Below the pieces are notes generated by a model that saw nothing but the letters and a program-made list of their open reading frames with translations, was not told the DNA's origin and made no database searches. From CAIYOL01 sp964494805 (GTDB lineage Bacteria > Planctomycetota > Phycisphaerae > Sedimentisphaerales > Anaerobacaceae), in the NCBI GenBank assembly GCA_964494805.1, contig CAZBST010000003.1, positions 202,842 through 266,841 on the forward strand: DNA of 64,000 nt, written 5' to 3'. Shown one piece after another: positions 17,367 to 27,005 of this stretch. Every line of letters begins with the position of its first letter. Within the stretch, counting starts at the first letter, position 1. The position numbers and the translations under genes were made by a program.

Positions 17367-18626
17367 TCATAGCCGTTGGCGATGCAAGCAAGGGGCAGAC
17401 GCTCTACATCTTTGGGAAAAACTATGTGCTAAAAATTGCTTTCTTTCTTCGATCATGGTATCTGAATTCCAAATTGCCATAAAATCCGACTCGAAAATGT
17501 TCCCGATTTGAACGCCGGGCTTATTGGTATCATGGAAGCAGCATGTGCGCACTACACCACCCGGCAGAATGTTAACTTCGTGCCAAGGTTTGAAACAGGG
17601 GGGAGCATCTGGATTTATTAATTTGTGCTTAGGTGAAGACCATACATCCTCTTTATTCCTTTGAAATGCAACGGTACCACACATCTCATTTACAATTTTT
17701 TTATCATATTTATCTGCATCAGGACCAATGAAAGGTTTGCCAACAAACAGCAGCTGAATCCCCTTTGCTTTTGCCTGCTTGTAGGTTTCAAAAATTGCTT
17801 CGTCATGAAGAATAGGGTCTTTGAACTTTTGTTGTTCGATATAATTCCATATGCGTCCATCTGAAAGTTTCAGGGTAAAATCCAGTCCTTCATTTAAATG
17901 ATTTAAATTCAGATACCCTATCCCGAGTTTTTCCGCCAGCTCGACAATCTTTGGGATATCCGTAAGATTTTCGTTACAAATCGTCATACATAATGCTACA
18001 GTTGCCTCTTTTCGGTTTAATAAGCCAGCCCGATTTATATAATACGTAAGATTACCAATGACTGTATCAAAATCCGACGAAGGCCTCATTATCTTATAGG
18101 TCTGAGCCGTTGCCGCATCAAGTGAGATTACGAGTTGCCCCATAACATCCCTTTCAAGCATCAAGTCAGCTCTTTTTTTTGTAAGAAGCATTCCATTTGT
18201 TGCCATTGAAATTCTTGTGGGGGATTCGATAATTCGCACAACTTCATCAAAATACCGGGAGAACATCGGTTCTCCTCCTGTGTGAAGCAGAACATATTGT
18301 GCCGTCTGCAGAAGGGGTTTTACGGCAGTGATGTCCTTCTCGTTGACCTCAGCATTATTTTCCTTTGGGCGAATATTTCGATCACAAATCACACACGGTG
18401 TTACATTATTGCAATAGGTAGTAAGTCCAAAAGTGATGATAGGAGGCAGGCTTTCCACGATAGTTTTGCCGGCATAATATTCTGCGCGGGCAAGTTTCTC
18501 GTTTTCCACAGGAAGGCCAAGATAACGAACTTTTGATATGTTACAAGGGACTTTCCTGAAAATGTTAAACATCTTTGCGAGTTTTGTATTCACTGACATT
18601 CTGCGTTGTTTTAACGTGTTCAACAT
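17367..18626 (-). CDS. Radical SAM/SPASM protein with CX5CX2C cluster motif (paralogue)
   Basis: 419 residues. The cluster motif is TYCNNVTPCVICD near residue 73, again CX5CX2C. Other radical SAM features are HTGGEP, ATNGMLL and ISLDAATAQTY. The C-terminal SPASM-like part has CFKPWHE, RTCCF and a distal C-x-C pair (about residues 338-415). It is homologous over its length to the product of 7392-8693, including a late VGKP/IGKR segment. The start at 18626 is supported by a GGAG about 11 bases upstream. It lies upstream of the VTC operon but is separated from it by 213 bases. Confidence 0.8.
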   Translation of the reverse strand: MLNTLKQRRMSVNTKLAKMFNIFRKVPCNISKVRYLGLPVENEKLARAEYYAGKTIVESLPPIITFGLTTYCNNVTPCVICDRNIRPKENNAEVNEKDITAVKPLLQTAQYVLLHTGGEPMFSRYFDEVVRIIESPTRISMATNGMLLTKKRADLMLERDVMGQLVISLDAATAQTYKIMRPSSDFDTVIGNLTYYINRAGLLNRKEATVALCMTICNENLTDIPKIVELAEKLGIGYLNLNHLNEGLDFTLKLSDGRIWNYIEQQKFKDPILHDEAIFETYKQAKAKGIQLLFVGKPFIGPDADKYDKKIVNEMCGTVAFQRNKEDVWSSPKHKLINPDAPPCFKPWHEVNILPGGVVRTCCFHDTNKPGVQIGNIFESDFMAIWNSDTMIEERKQFLAHSFSQRCRASAPCLHRQRL

Positions 18627-19173
18627 TTAAAAGCAGCTCCGAGTTTTTAATTTTTCACCATATTACGACATCTGTTAGGTAAATGCAACTTTTCTCAGGC
18701 TCTCATTTTTGGAATAAAAAAAACATTGATAAGGTCAACATAAAATATGTGTGTCTTTCGAGTTTGCTTTCTTACCTCGGTTGTTGCAGAAAAGTATGTC
18801 AGGACTGGCAGTGTTTGCGGAGTTATAGCAGCCCCTTAGATTTCTGTTTTCATAATTTTCTGTCTAATTTCCGATACCGCCCCAGTTGTTTTCCCCATTG
18901 TTGACGCGATTTGCGATTATACTGGTTCCGGTATGGATTTCAACGAGAAACTATTATCCCACTAAATCCTGCTATTCAGTTAGATTTTCTGGTCAAGAGA
19001 TGAAGAAATGGATCAATCCAAGCCATGGGGTGCGCAACAAATCTTGCTCCCGAGTTAAAAGGCTACTTTATTTATATTACAATCCGCAATCATTCATTTC
19101 AAGAAAATTAAGGCCAAACCGCATACTAACTTCCTAATCAGCTAATTTTCCGCTGCGGGATGCCTAACGGCAC
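18627..19173. other. Divergent intergenic region without a supported gene
   Basis: About 550 bp between the minus-strand radical SAM gene and the aminotransferase promoter. Short open frames occur at 18683-18904 and 18886-19137, but they lack ribosome sites and recognisable composition. The bases next to 18626 hold the ribosome site of the radical SAM gene. No tRNA, repeat or terminator was seen. Confidence 0.4.
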
Positions 19174-19202
19174 TTGACCTGTTGTCTTATTTCAAATATC
19201 AT
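19174..19202 (+). promoter_or_regulatory. Sigma70-type promoter for the aminotransferase gene
   Basis: TTGACC (19174-19179) and TATCAT (19197-19202) are separated by exactly 17 bp. Transcription would begin near 19209, about 43 bases before the ATG at 19252. The same -35 sequence is used at 60807. Confidence 0.5.
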
Positions 19203-19251
19203 TGTTTACGGTAAGGAAAGTGAATTTGAAGGTGACAAAGAAAGGAAGAGA

Positions 19252-20439
19252 ATGAAAGTAAGTAAACGAGCCCAGGCGGTACCGCCTTCGGTAACTATAG
19301 CCATTACTTCGCTGGCGAAGGAATTGAAGGCCAAAGGTGTGGACATAGTTGGTTTAGGTGCAGGTGAGCCGGATTTCGATACGCCTGATTATATCAAGGA
19401 CGCAGCGATAAAAGCCATCAAAGCAGGACATACGAAATATACTGCTGCGGCAGGTACAGTAGAACTCAGGACAGCTATCGCCGAAAAATTACAGAGAGAA
19501 AACGGTCTCAAATACACGCCTGACCAGGTTATCGTCAACATCGGCGGCAAGCACTCGGTTTATGAAGCGATGCAGGCGATACTTGACCCCGGCGACGAGG
19601 TCATTCTGCCAGCTCCGTATTGGGTGACATATATTGAGACTATAAAGCTTGCCGGCGCTGTGCCCAGAATTATCCAGGCCGACAAAGCCAATAGCTACAA
19701 AATCACACCGCAACAGTTAGAAAAAGCTATAACCAATAAAACCGCTATGCTGTTAATTAATTCTCCAAACAATCCGGGCGGTTTTACGTATACGCCTGAA
19801 GAGCTGGCTGGCCTCGCGAAGATTCTTGAAGGAACAACCGTGGTGGTGATTTCAGATGAGATTTATGAAAAACTCATCTACGGTGATACCAAATTTGTGA
19901 GCTTCGCTTCACTATCCAAGGATGCCTATGACAGGACCCTGACCCTTAACGGCTTGAGTAAAACTTATTCTATGACCGGCTGGCGCATGGGCTACACCGC
20001 AGGGCCGCTGGAAGTTATAAAGGCAATGGGACGGCTGCAATCTCATATGACTCAAAATCCCGTAACCTTCGCTCAGGATGCTGCGATTGCTGCACTGGGC
20101 GATGATGGTGGTGCCGTAGAAAAGATGCGGACAGAATTTGAGCGTCGAGCCAAATATATGACGCGGCGATTAAACAGCATCAAAAGCGTGGAATGCTGTG
20201 AACCTACCGGTGCTTTTTATTGTTTTCCTGATGTTTCGAGCCATTATGGCCGAACTATCAATGGTGCAAAAATTGACGGCAGTATGGACTTTGCAAAGGC
20301 GCTTCTGGAGCAGGCCAATGTTGCCGTTGTTCCGGGTTTGCCGTTCGGCTGCGATGCAAATGTGCGTTTAAGTTTTGCCTGCTCGATTGAACAGATTACC
20401 GAGGGATTAGACAGGTTGGAGAAATGGCTCAGTCAATAA
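19252..20439 (+). CDS. Class I/II pyridoxal-phosphate aminotransferase (aspartate aminotransferase-like)
   Basis: 395 residues from the ATG at 19252, which follows AAAGGAAGAG; the frame is open upstream to 19174, but that stretch contains the promoter. Fold-type I motifs: GLGAGEPDFDTP at the N-terminus, YTAAAGTVELR, INSPNNPGG, SDEIYEKL and NGLSKTYSMTGWRMGY, where the Lys in SKT forms the PLP aldimine. This is the Igamma subgroup, covering aspartate and aspartate/prephenate aminotransferases. It links aspartate and glutamate nitrogen pools in the cytoplasm. The last 16 bases overlap the next gene. Confidence 0.9.
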   Translation: MKVSKRAQAVPPSVTIAITSLAKELKAKGVDIVGLGAGEPDFDTPDYIKDAAIKAIKAGHTKYTAAAGTVELRTAIAEKLQRENGLKYTPDQVIVNIGGKHSVYEAMQAILDPGDEVILPAPYWVTYIETIKLAGAVPRIIQADKANSYKITPQQLEKAITNKTAMLLINSPNNPGGFTYTPEELAGLAKILEGTTVVVISDEIYEKLIYGDTKFVSFASLSKDAYDRTLTLNGLSKTYSMTGWRMGYTAGPLEVIKAMGRLQSHMTQNPVTFAQDAAIAALGDDGGAVEKMRTEFERRAKYMTRRLNSIKSVECCEPTGAFYCFPDVSSHYGRTINGAKIDGSMDFAKALLEQANVAVVPGLPFGCDANVRLSFACSIEQITEGLDRLEKWLSQ

Positions 20440-23400
20440 CAATAAAGGCCAAAGACCAAAATCGTGGTTCCGCGGGCGAGTTACGAGTTACGAGTTACGA
20501 ACATCGTGCATTATCCGGCTGGCCAATGATATTAGGCTGGCTGGCAATGCTCATTTTTGCCTTTCACGCCAGCACACATATGGTTGGCGCCGGCGATACG
20601 TGGGTTGCAATGGCCTGCGGCCGGCATTTTATCAATCATGGTGTTAATACTGTCGAGCCATTCAGCGCAAATTCACACAAGGCAGGTCCTACAAAAGAGG
20701 AAATCAGGACTTGGCCAAACTGGGCACAATGGATTGCACAGAAGGTCGGCATTGAAACAGTTAAATACTGGCATCCGACCGGCTGGATAGACCAGAATTG
20801 GCTGACACACGTTATTTTTTACTGGCTGACAACTCTGTCACCTTTCGCAGACGCCGAGACTCTTTCATTCAATACGCTGGTCTATTGGAAGTTTGCGATT
20901 TATATAATTACCGTGATTTGTGTTTACTACACCGGTCGATTACTGGGGGTTAATCCAGCTTTGTTGGCGGTGTTTGCCTGTTTTGCGATGTTCACAGGAC
21001 GTTCTTTCCTTGATGTTCGTCCTGCGGGTTTCTCAAATTTGCTGGTTGCTGTCTTTTTGCTTATACTTGTCCTTGCCACATATAGAAACATATTATATAT
21101 CTGGCTCATCGTTCCAATTACAATTTTCTGGTGTAATGTTCACGGCGGGTACATCTACGTATTTATAATGCTTGTGCCATTTGCAGGTCTCCATCTGCTG
21201 ATTAACTTGTCTAAAAAATGGGCTGTCATTTTATATAATCTTACTGCTTGGCCGTTCTTCTTTCTTCTTCTTTCCCGGATTCAGTTTGAAAAAGTCCCTA
21301 AAAACGAGCTTGGTCCATTACAGTTTAAGATTTTTTTACTGTTAGTCTCGCTGATAATCCTAGATGTTATATTGATATTTTTTAAGGACAGGTTTGTCTC
21401 TATTAAATGGAAAGGCTTTTATCATACTATTGCCGCTGGTTTTGTCACCTTTATCGCAGTAATCATTTTCAATCCGTTTCATTTTACGAACCTGACTCAC
21501 ACCTTCGTCATCAGTGTTAGTGAGCACGCCAAGATGTGGCGTACTGTCAACGAATGGCATCCGGCTTTTGCATGGGAAAATCCTGTGGGTTCGGGTTTTC
21601 CGTTTTTAATTCTTTTTATTTTAAGTATTGGTTTGACTTTTTTTTGGCTCTTCAGCCGCTGTCTTCCACCCAGGTTACTGAAAGCACCAAAGGATGAACT
21701 TGAAGCGCAGGAAAATCGGTTTGAAACGCTATTAACAATCTTCGGCAGTGCAGCCGCTGTATTTATATGTTGGGTTACATTTATTTCCTTCTCTTTCATT
21801 AAAGCTGATACGGTAAGCTTGCTTTTGTGTGCTATATTTGTGTGTATCCTGCTGCTCAGTATTTACAAGAGTGTTCATTTCATTTATTTGGCAGTTGGCC
21901 TCACGTTGCTGGCTATGTGGTCCAGCGATGCCGGTGCCAACTATTCCGGTAGATATATCTATCCGTTTGTGATACTGCCAGCGTATGTCATAGTGCATAT
22001 TCTTGTCTTACTGTTCTCGAAAACTATTAAATTCAAACTAAAAGATATCGCTTTTGTTGTCTTTACGGCCGTTGTTTCGTTGTTGGTAATGATTCTTATT
22101 TTTAATCCTTTCAACTTTAAGATGCCTTTTTCGAATGCCGTAAAGCAATTTTTAGAACTTCGTCGGATATGGTGGCCAGAGTATGAAAGTAACCTTGAAA
22201 TAACCTATGAGCACTTGTTTGGTGTCCTTTATATTGTTAACATTGGTTCGATTGTTATTTGGTTAGCGCTGCCTTACTTGCGAAAATTATTTAGTTCGCT
22301 TCCGGATAAAATCCACGAAGACGCCCGAATTGTTCAATACGAGCTGCCTAAGATTGATTTGCCGCTAATGGCCATTGCTGCCCTTACCATTTATATGGCC
22401 TATCGTTCCCGCAGGTTTATACCGATAGCAGCTATCGCAGCCTGTCCGATTATAGCGATGTTTATTGACCAGATGAGCCGCACAATCTCGGCTACACGTA
22501 ATTTCTACAAGCGCCGTTCCTCCTCCGTCAACCCAATGCCATATAACCTTCAATTGTTTTTTATCTTTGCTGCCGCCGTTGCGGTTATGGCTTTTGGCGT
22601 CTCGTGGGGACTTAAATTTAAGCGTGTATATCTTGCCCCCTGGCCCACTGATACGAGATTAAATTCTATTTTTATGCGGATGACGGCATCAAATGTCAAA
22701 CCGTTTGACGCCTGTAAGTTTATAAAAGATAACAAGTTAAAAGGGAAGATGTTTAATTACTGGACCGAAGGCGGTTTCATCGCCTGGGGCCAAGAGCCCG
22801 ACCCGAATACCGGCCGAACTCCTCTGCAATTATTTATGGACGGCAGGGCACAAGCAGCTTATGAGCCGAGAGCTTACCAGATTTGGTCTACTATTATGTC
22901 TGGAGGTCCAGACGTCCGAAGTGCTAGGATAAGAAGAACCACTCCTGATTATACTAAGGTCGGCCGGTGGATAGGTGAACAGCTGAAAAAACACAATGTC
23001 TGGTTAGTCTTAATGCCCATGACCGACTCAGAAGTATATAAGGGGCCTTTAGTAAAAGGCCTTGAACGTAATCCTAATTGGCCTCTTATCTTCTTTAGTA
23101 ACACAGAAAAAATCTATATTGATGTAACAACTCCACAGGGCAAGGAGCTTTTCGAGGGCATATCCAGTGGCAAGACAGTCTACCCCAATGAGTTCACCAG
23201 AAACCTCATCATTGCTTACCATATGTTCTCACCTAACCGGGGGAAACAAAGCCTTGGTTTTGCCATCAAAGCCTTCAATTTATACCCGTCGCAAGCCCCA
23301 ATGCAGATAATTTTGCCTCTTGCTAAATACGCTGAGCTGCAACCTTCTATAAGCAATTTCTGCGAAAATTATTTTGACGAATTCGCAAGAAATAAAAGTA

Positions 23401-23576
23401 TTTATGTGAAACAGGATAGCTATCTCCATAGAATCTGGGCCGCATTGGTCGCAGGCAAATATTTGCGGGGAGTTGCTGCAAAACAAGGAAACACCAAGCT
23501 TGTGCAGTTTTATGACGCCAAAATTGAAGAGTATCAGAACGAAGAGGGACCGTTGCAAAAAGCTAAGAGGTGGTAA
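20424..23576 (+). CDS. Large GT-C-like multi-spanning membrane protein
   Basis: 1050 residues with well over ten hydrophobic segments in the first 760 residues and a soluble C-terminal region of about 290. An acidic motif in the first outer loop (GAGDTWVAMACGRHF) and IDQNWLTHVIFYWL follow the layout of GT-C transferases that use polyprenyl-phosphate sugars. The C-terminal part has NYWTEGGFIAWG and LFMDGRAQAAYEP, like domains in uncharacterised planctomycete membrane proteins. The next gene encodes a polyprenyl-phosphate sugar synthase, the expected donor maker. The start overlaps the aminotransferase; a later ATG at 20526 would remove a soluble N-terminus that contains a heptamer repeat. Confidence 0.75.
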   Translation: MAQSITIKAKDQNRGSAGELRVTSYEHRALSGWPMILGWLAMLIFAFHASTHMVGAGDTWVAMACGRHFINHGVNTVEPFSANSHKAGPTKEEIRTWPNWAQWIAQKVGIETVKYWHPTGWIDQNWLTHVIFYWLTTLSPFADAETLSFNTLVYWKFAIYIITVICVYYTGRLLGVNPALLAVFACFAMFTGRSFLDVRPAGFSNLLVAVFLLILVLATYRNILYIWLIVPITIFWCNVHGGYIYVFIMLVPFAGLHLLINLSKKWAVILYNLTAWPFFFLLLSRIQFEKVPKNELGPLQFKIFLLLVSLIILDVILIFFKDRFVSIKWKGFYHTIAAGFVTFIAVIIFNPFHFTNLTHTFVISVSEHAKMWRTVNEWHPAFAWENPVGSGFPFLILFILSIGLTFFWLFSRCLPPRLLKAPKDELEAQENRFETLLTIFGSAAAVFICWVTFISFSFIKADTVSLLLCAIFVCILLLSIYKSVHFIYLAVGLTLLAMWSSDAGANYSGRYIYPFVILPAYVIVHILVLLFSKTIKFKLKDIAFVVFTAVVSLLVMILIFNPFNFKMPFSNAVKQFLELRRIWWPEYESNLEITYEHLFGVLYIVNIGSIVIWLALPYLRKLFSSLPDKIHEDARIVQYELPKIDLPLMAIAALTIYMAYRSRRFIPIAAIAACPIIAMFIDQMSRTISATRNFYKRRSSSVNPMPYNLQLFFIFAAAVAVMAFGVSWGLKFKRVYLAPWPTDTRLNSIFMRMTASNVKPFDACKFIKDNKLKGKMFNYWTEGGFIAWGQEPDPNTGRTPLQLFMDGRAQAAYEPRAYQIWSTIMSGGPDVRSARIRRTTPDYTKVGRWIGEQLKKHNVWLVLMPMTDSEVYKGPLVKGLERNPNWPLIFFSNTEKIYIDVTTPQGKELFEGISSGKTVYPNEFTRNLIIAYHMFSPNRGKQSLGFAIKAFNLYPSQAPMQIILPLAKYAELQPSISNFCENYFDEFARNKSIYVKQDSYLHRIWAALVAGKYLRGVAAKQGNTKLVQFYDAKIEEYQNEEGPLQKAKRW
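20478..20501 (+). repeat. Heptamer tandem repeat (CGAGTTA) near the start of a membrane-protein gene
   Basis: Three copies of CGAGTTA plus a partial CGA lie about 18 codons into the GT-C-like gene. A change of one unit would shift the reading frame. An inverted partial copy (CTCGTAACTCG) is found in the non-coding stretch near 29894. Confidence 0.6.
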
Positions 23577-23579
23577 CTT

Positions 23580-24320
23580 GTGGTAAAAGATAAGTTGAAA
23601 ACATCCCTGTTTTCAAGTCCTGCTCCGGTTTCTATCAGTGTTTTCTTTCCTTGTTATAACGAACAAGACAATGTTGAGCGCACCGTGGAACAGGCACTTG
23701 GTGTTCTAAGGAAACTTAACGCGGACTTTGAAGTAATTATTGTTGATGACGGCAGTTCCGACGCCACCGGGCAAATCGCCGATGAAATCTCCCGCCGAGA
23801 TAGCCGTGTAAAAGTGGTGCACCACCACCCTAATCTCGGTTATGGGGCCGCATTGCAGTCCGGGTTTAAAGCAGCCACCAAGAAACTTGTTTTTTATACC
23901 GATGGCGACGGTCAGTTTGATATCAACGAGATGCCGCCGTTACTGCCACTGATGAGCCAGTTCGATATTGTCAGCTGCTACCGACTGAACCGTCAGGATT
24001 CTTTTATACGAAAAGTTAATGGGTGGTGCTGGACAAAATTGGTTTGCTTGATGTTCGGTATGAGAGTCCGTGATGTTGACTGCGCTTTCAAACTATATAA
24101 AAGGGAAATTTTCGACAATATTCGAATGTCAAGTTTAGGTGCTCTGATAGATACTGAGATTTTAGCTCGTGCTATCCGCAAAGGCTATTCTATCACTCAA
24201 AAAGGTGTGCATCATTATCCGCGAACAGCCGGCGCACAAACTGGCGCTAATTTAAAAGTAATTCTTCGTGCGTTCAAAGAGCTGTTCGAACTGCGTCGCC
24301 AGATTCTAAGCGGAAGTTGA
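23580..24320 (+). CDS. Glycosyltransferase family 2, polyprenyl-phosphate sugar synthase-like
   Basis: 246 residues from a GTG start with AGAGGTGG just upstream. Motifs: FFPCYNEQDNVE, IVDDGSSDAT, GYGAALQSGF, YTDGDGQFD (DXD), and VDCAFKLYKRE. There is no C-terminal membrane pair. This is the DPM1/ArnC-like pattern: it transfers a sugar from a nucleotide donor to a polyprenyl phosphate on the cytoplasmic face. The lipid-linked sugar would serve a GT-C enzyme such as the preceding gene product, which ends three bases upstream. Confidence 0.85.
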   Translation: MVKDKLKTSLFSSPAPVSISVFFPCYNEQDNVERTVEQALGVLRKLNADFEVIIVDDGSSDATGQIADEISRRDSRVKVVHHHPNLGYGAALQSGFKAATKKLVFYTDGDGQFDINEMPPLLPLMSQFDIVSCYRLNRQDSFIRKVNGWCWTKLVCLMFGMRVRDVDCAFKLYKREIFDNIRMSSLGALIDTEILARAIRKGYSITQKGVHHYPRTAGAQTGANLKVILRAFKELFELRRQILSGS

Positions 24321-24349
24321 TAATTGAGGCACGATATGCAATACAAAGT

Positions 24350-26281
24350 ATGAACGAAGGGAAGGTCAATCTGTTCGTTTACGGCTCACTGCGGGAGCCC
24401 GGAATATTCAAATCGGTTAGCAGCATTGGCTTTACTATTGACAAGCCGCTGACCAATGAAGAAACCCTTTTGGCTGAGCCGGCTCTGCTGCCTTACTACC
24501 GAAAGGTAACGCCCGACAATGTTTATTTCTATGCTGTGCCGGCTACATCTTCAAAAATAGAAGGTTTTGTTATTTACGGAGTTCCACCCTCGGCGATGGC
24601 CGAAATCGACAGATATGAAGGCAAACGCTACGACAGGGAAACCGTTCACGTCAATACCGCAGGGGGATTGGTCGAGGCACAAGCATATCTGGCCACACAC
24701 GAGTCGATGAAAAAACACTTCGGCGATAGGTTCCGCGTTAACCTGATACATGAGTTGTGGCTGCGAAAACGGATTGAAGAGTTTATAAAGAAACACACCC
24801 GCCCCGGTGAAGAAACCACCGATGCCAACCTCGAGCGCCGGGCAGAAAGAGAGCTGCTGGCTACCACCGAACGCGACTTGGTTATAAGTCACTACCACAG
24901 CGATGCCGTCAGCGACTATTATCTCGAGCACGAACTGGACCGCCCCAGGCCGAGCATAAAACCCCTTCGCGATGAACCGAATGTTGCATCCTTTGTCAAA
25001 AACTACCTGGCGCTGGTCATAAAACAGGTCATTCTCAATCAGCTCGACGAAAAAATTCAGTCTGCATACCGCTTTGAGCTTGAGCATATACGTACTTCCG
25101 AAAGATACTTCAAGCGCTCAGTCAGTCTTCTCATCGCTTTGCAGATGATAAACACCGACGATGTTGAACTGATTGTCGATAAGGCGCTTAGGACAATGCC
25201 GTACCAAAAATACGACCTTATCGACTACGTCAAATATGCTGTCCAGGCAGCCGACAGCATATTCGATTCGCGCGTGGCTTACTCATATCTTGAGCGTGTT
25301 CGCGCCAACTTCAACCCGGGTCTTATACCGCTTGGAGCCGAGATAGAATTGAGCAATTTGGGTCCTGCTGCTGTTGAGCCGCAGGCAAGTTCTCAGAAGA
25401 AATTTGACCCGATATACGATGGCTTTAGATTCTTTCACGATTTCTGGCTGGATGTTCTATCCTGGAAACTTGGCGGATATATTGACGACCACACCGGTTC
25501 GACCGAGCGCGATCGCCGGCGGGGTTTTCTCGAATTAGCGCCGGGCAGACTAAACATCGCCGGAGAACTATCTCGACCGGCAACAGCAGACCCGTGGCTT
25601 CTCAACCAGTTGATACACGAGATTACTGCTTTCTATAACGTCCGCCCACATAGTTTGCATCTTTCTTTTCAGCTTCAAAAGAACCAACTCGGCCGCCAAA
25701 AAGTTCTCTCATTGGATTTCGTGAAGTGCCTGCTTGCACTCGGTGGCGGTTTGCAGAAGGAAAAGACTGGAAGACTGTGGATTTCAAGAATGGGCTATGA
25801 TGAAATAACCCAGCGCAGCGACGGCGAAGAAGAGTTTGTCTTTGCCAGAACCAGCAAGCGCAAATGGTATCTCGGTGAGGACGAGATTGCCGATAAGCCG
25901 CCGGTGCAGGCTACCACATACGTCCAGCAGTATAAATTCATTCGCCTTGATAAAGATGCTAACTATGAGCCCTTAATCATCTGTCTTAAAGGTCTGCAGT
26001 TATCTTTCAACCCGGCGGATTATTTAAGCGCAGAGCAGCTCAAAGGAAGCGAAAGATTGCGGCAGGAATATGAGGACTTAAAAAAATGGGCTGTCGAACC
26101 TGCGGAAATCAGCCTCCGAACAATAAACAAATTTTTAAATACCGTCCAGGACGGCCTGATGAATGAAAGGCACCATCGTCCCGCACATAAATTACACTAC
26201 ATCGATTGGGCGCTAAATGCTATTGGAGCACAGCTGCAGATGTTCAATAAGCGAATCGAAGACTCGCTTGGTACTGCTTAA
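24350..26281 (+). CDS. Gamma-glutamylcyclotransferase-like domain fused to an amidoligase-like region
   Basis: 643 residues from ATG 24350; a TTG at 24317 overlapping the previous stop is the alternative. The first 150 residues are a GGCT/AIG2-like domain: NLFVYGSLREPGIF is the substrate loop and IDRYEG carries the catalytic Glu. The remaining part, which I do not recognise with certainty, has PLGAEIELSNLG (about residue 340) and SLHLSFQL (about 445). These recall the GxEIE and H-x-H/S motifs of glutamate-cysteine ligase/amidoligase enzymes. Family surveys describe linked amidoligases and AIG2-like cyclotransferases. Such a pair would form and cleave gamma-glutamyl-type amide bonds. The ligase assignment is tentative. 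Confidence 0.6.
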   Translation: MNEGKVNLFVYGSLREPGIFKSVSSIGFTIDKPLTNEETLLAEPALLPYYRKVTPDNVYFYAVPATSSKIEGFVIYGVPPSAMAEIDRYEGKRYDRETVHVNTAGGLVEAQAYLATHESMKKHFGDRFRVNLIHELWLRKRIEEFIKKHTRPGEETTDANLERRAERELLATTERDLVISHYHSDAVSDYYLEHELDRPRPSIKPLRDEPNVASFVKNYLALVIKQVILNQLDEKIQSAYRFELEHIRTSERYFKRSVSLLIALQMINTDDVELIVDKALRTMPYQKYDLIDYVKYAVQAADSIFDSRVAYSYLERVRANFNPGLIPLGAEIELSNLGPAAVEPQASSQKKFDPIYDGFRFFHDFWLDVLSWKLGGYIDDHTGSTERDRRRGFLELAPGRLNIAGELSRPATADPWLLNQLIHEITAFYNVRPHSLHLSFQLQKNQLGRQKVLSLDFVKCLLALGGGLQKEKTGRLWISRMGYDEITQRSDGEEEFVFARTSKRKWYLGEDEIADKPPVQATTYVQQYKFIRLDKDANYEPLIICLKGLQLSFNPADYLSAEQLKGSERLRQEYEDLKKWAVEPAEISLRTINKFLNTVQDGLMNERHHRPAHKLHYIDWALNAIGAQLQMFNKRIEDSLGTA

Positions 26282-26284
26282 TCA

Positions 26285-26306
26285 CTTAATGACCCTGTAC
26301 ATTAAG
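26285..26306 (+). other. Small inverted repeat after the GGCT fusion gene
   Basis: CTTAATG and CATTAAG form a perfect 7-bp stem with an 8-base loop just after the stop codon. No T-run follows, so it is a weak terminator at best and may instead protect the mRNA end. Confidence 0.3.
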
Positions 26307-26345
26307 AAGTTGAGAAGAAACTGTAGTAAGGAAGGATATTGCATA

Positions 26346-26996
26346 ATGGCTGACGGTCATTTACAACAGCGATTGAAACCAGCGTTCAAAATTTGTCTGA
26401 TATGTCTTGCTGTCTTACTGGTAGGAGGTGGGATTTGGGTTTGGCAGAGCAAAATTAAGGACCGTGTTATTCCCAAAAATTTCGGTGTGGTGGAGAAAGG
26501 TCGGCTCTATCGCAGCGGCCTTCTTTCCGCGGCACTGGTGAAAAAGGTCCTGTTAAAACACAAAATTAAAGTTATTATCGACTTGGCTGCCGGTTCGGGC
26601 AACCGTGACCGAAGATCGGAAGAGCAGGCTGCTGCCGAGCTGGGTATCGAAAGATTTACGTTTCGGCTTCATGGTGATGGCACAGGTGACGTTAACGATT
26701 ACGCGCAGGCCATCGCCGCAATAGTCCACGCGGAGCAGGAGCACAAACCGGTGCTGGTGCATTGTAATGCAGGATTGCAGCGCACCGGCGGCGTGATTGC
26801 TGTGTATCAGTTGCTTGTAAAGCGGAACGCTCCGTCTTTTGCCTACCGTGAGTTTACGCGTTATGATAGGGACCCTTGGAACGACACGGCTTTATTTGAA
26901 TATATCAACAGAAATATGGAAATGCTGGCTGTGCTGCTTAAGAAAATGGGTGTCATCAATGAGATTCCCAGTCCGCTTCCTGTCTTCGGGCCCTGA
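26346..26996 (+). CDS. Membrane-anchored dual-specificity/tyrosine phosphatase-like protein
   Basis: 216 residues from the ATG at 26346, preceded by AAGGAAGGA. A single hydrophobic segment (about residues 15-35) anchors it. The active-site loop CX5R is present as HCNAGLQRTGG near residue 138, with a general-acid Asp in the upstream LHGDGTGD loop. The pattern matches small DSP/Siw14-like phosphatases that act on phosphotyrosine, lipids or inositol phosphates. With the anchor, the domain may sit on the periplasmic side. Substrate unknown. Confidence 0.75.
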   Translation: MADGHLQQRLKPAFKICLICLAVLLVGGGIWVWQSKIKDRVIPKNFGVVEKGRLYRSGLLSAALVKKVLLKHKIKVIIDLAAGSGNRDRRSEEQAAAELGIERFTFRLHGDGTGDVNDYAQAIAAIVHAEQEHKPVLVHCNAGLQRTGGVIAVYQLLVKRNAPSFAYREFTRYDRDPWNDTALFEYINRNMEMLAVLLKKMGVINEIPSPLPVFGP

Positions 26997-27005
26997 TATA
27001 ATGTG

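Noticed and set aside
18683..19137. Two short plus-strand ORFs before the aminotransferase
   Set aside because: No ribosome sites, no recognisable domain, and unusual composition.
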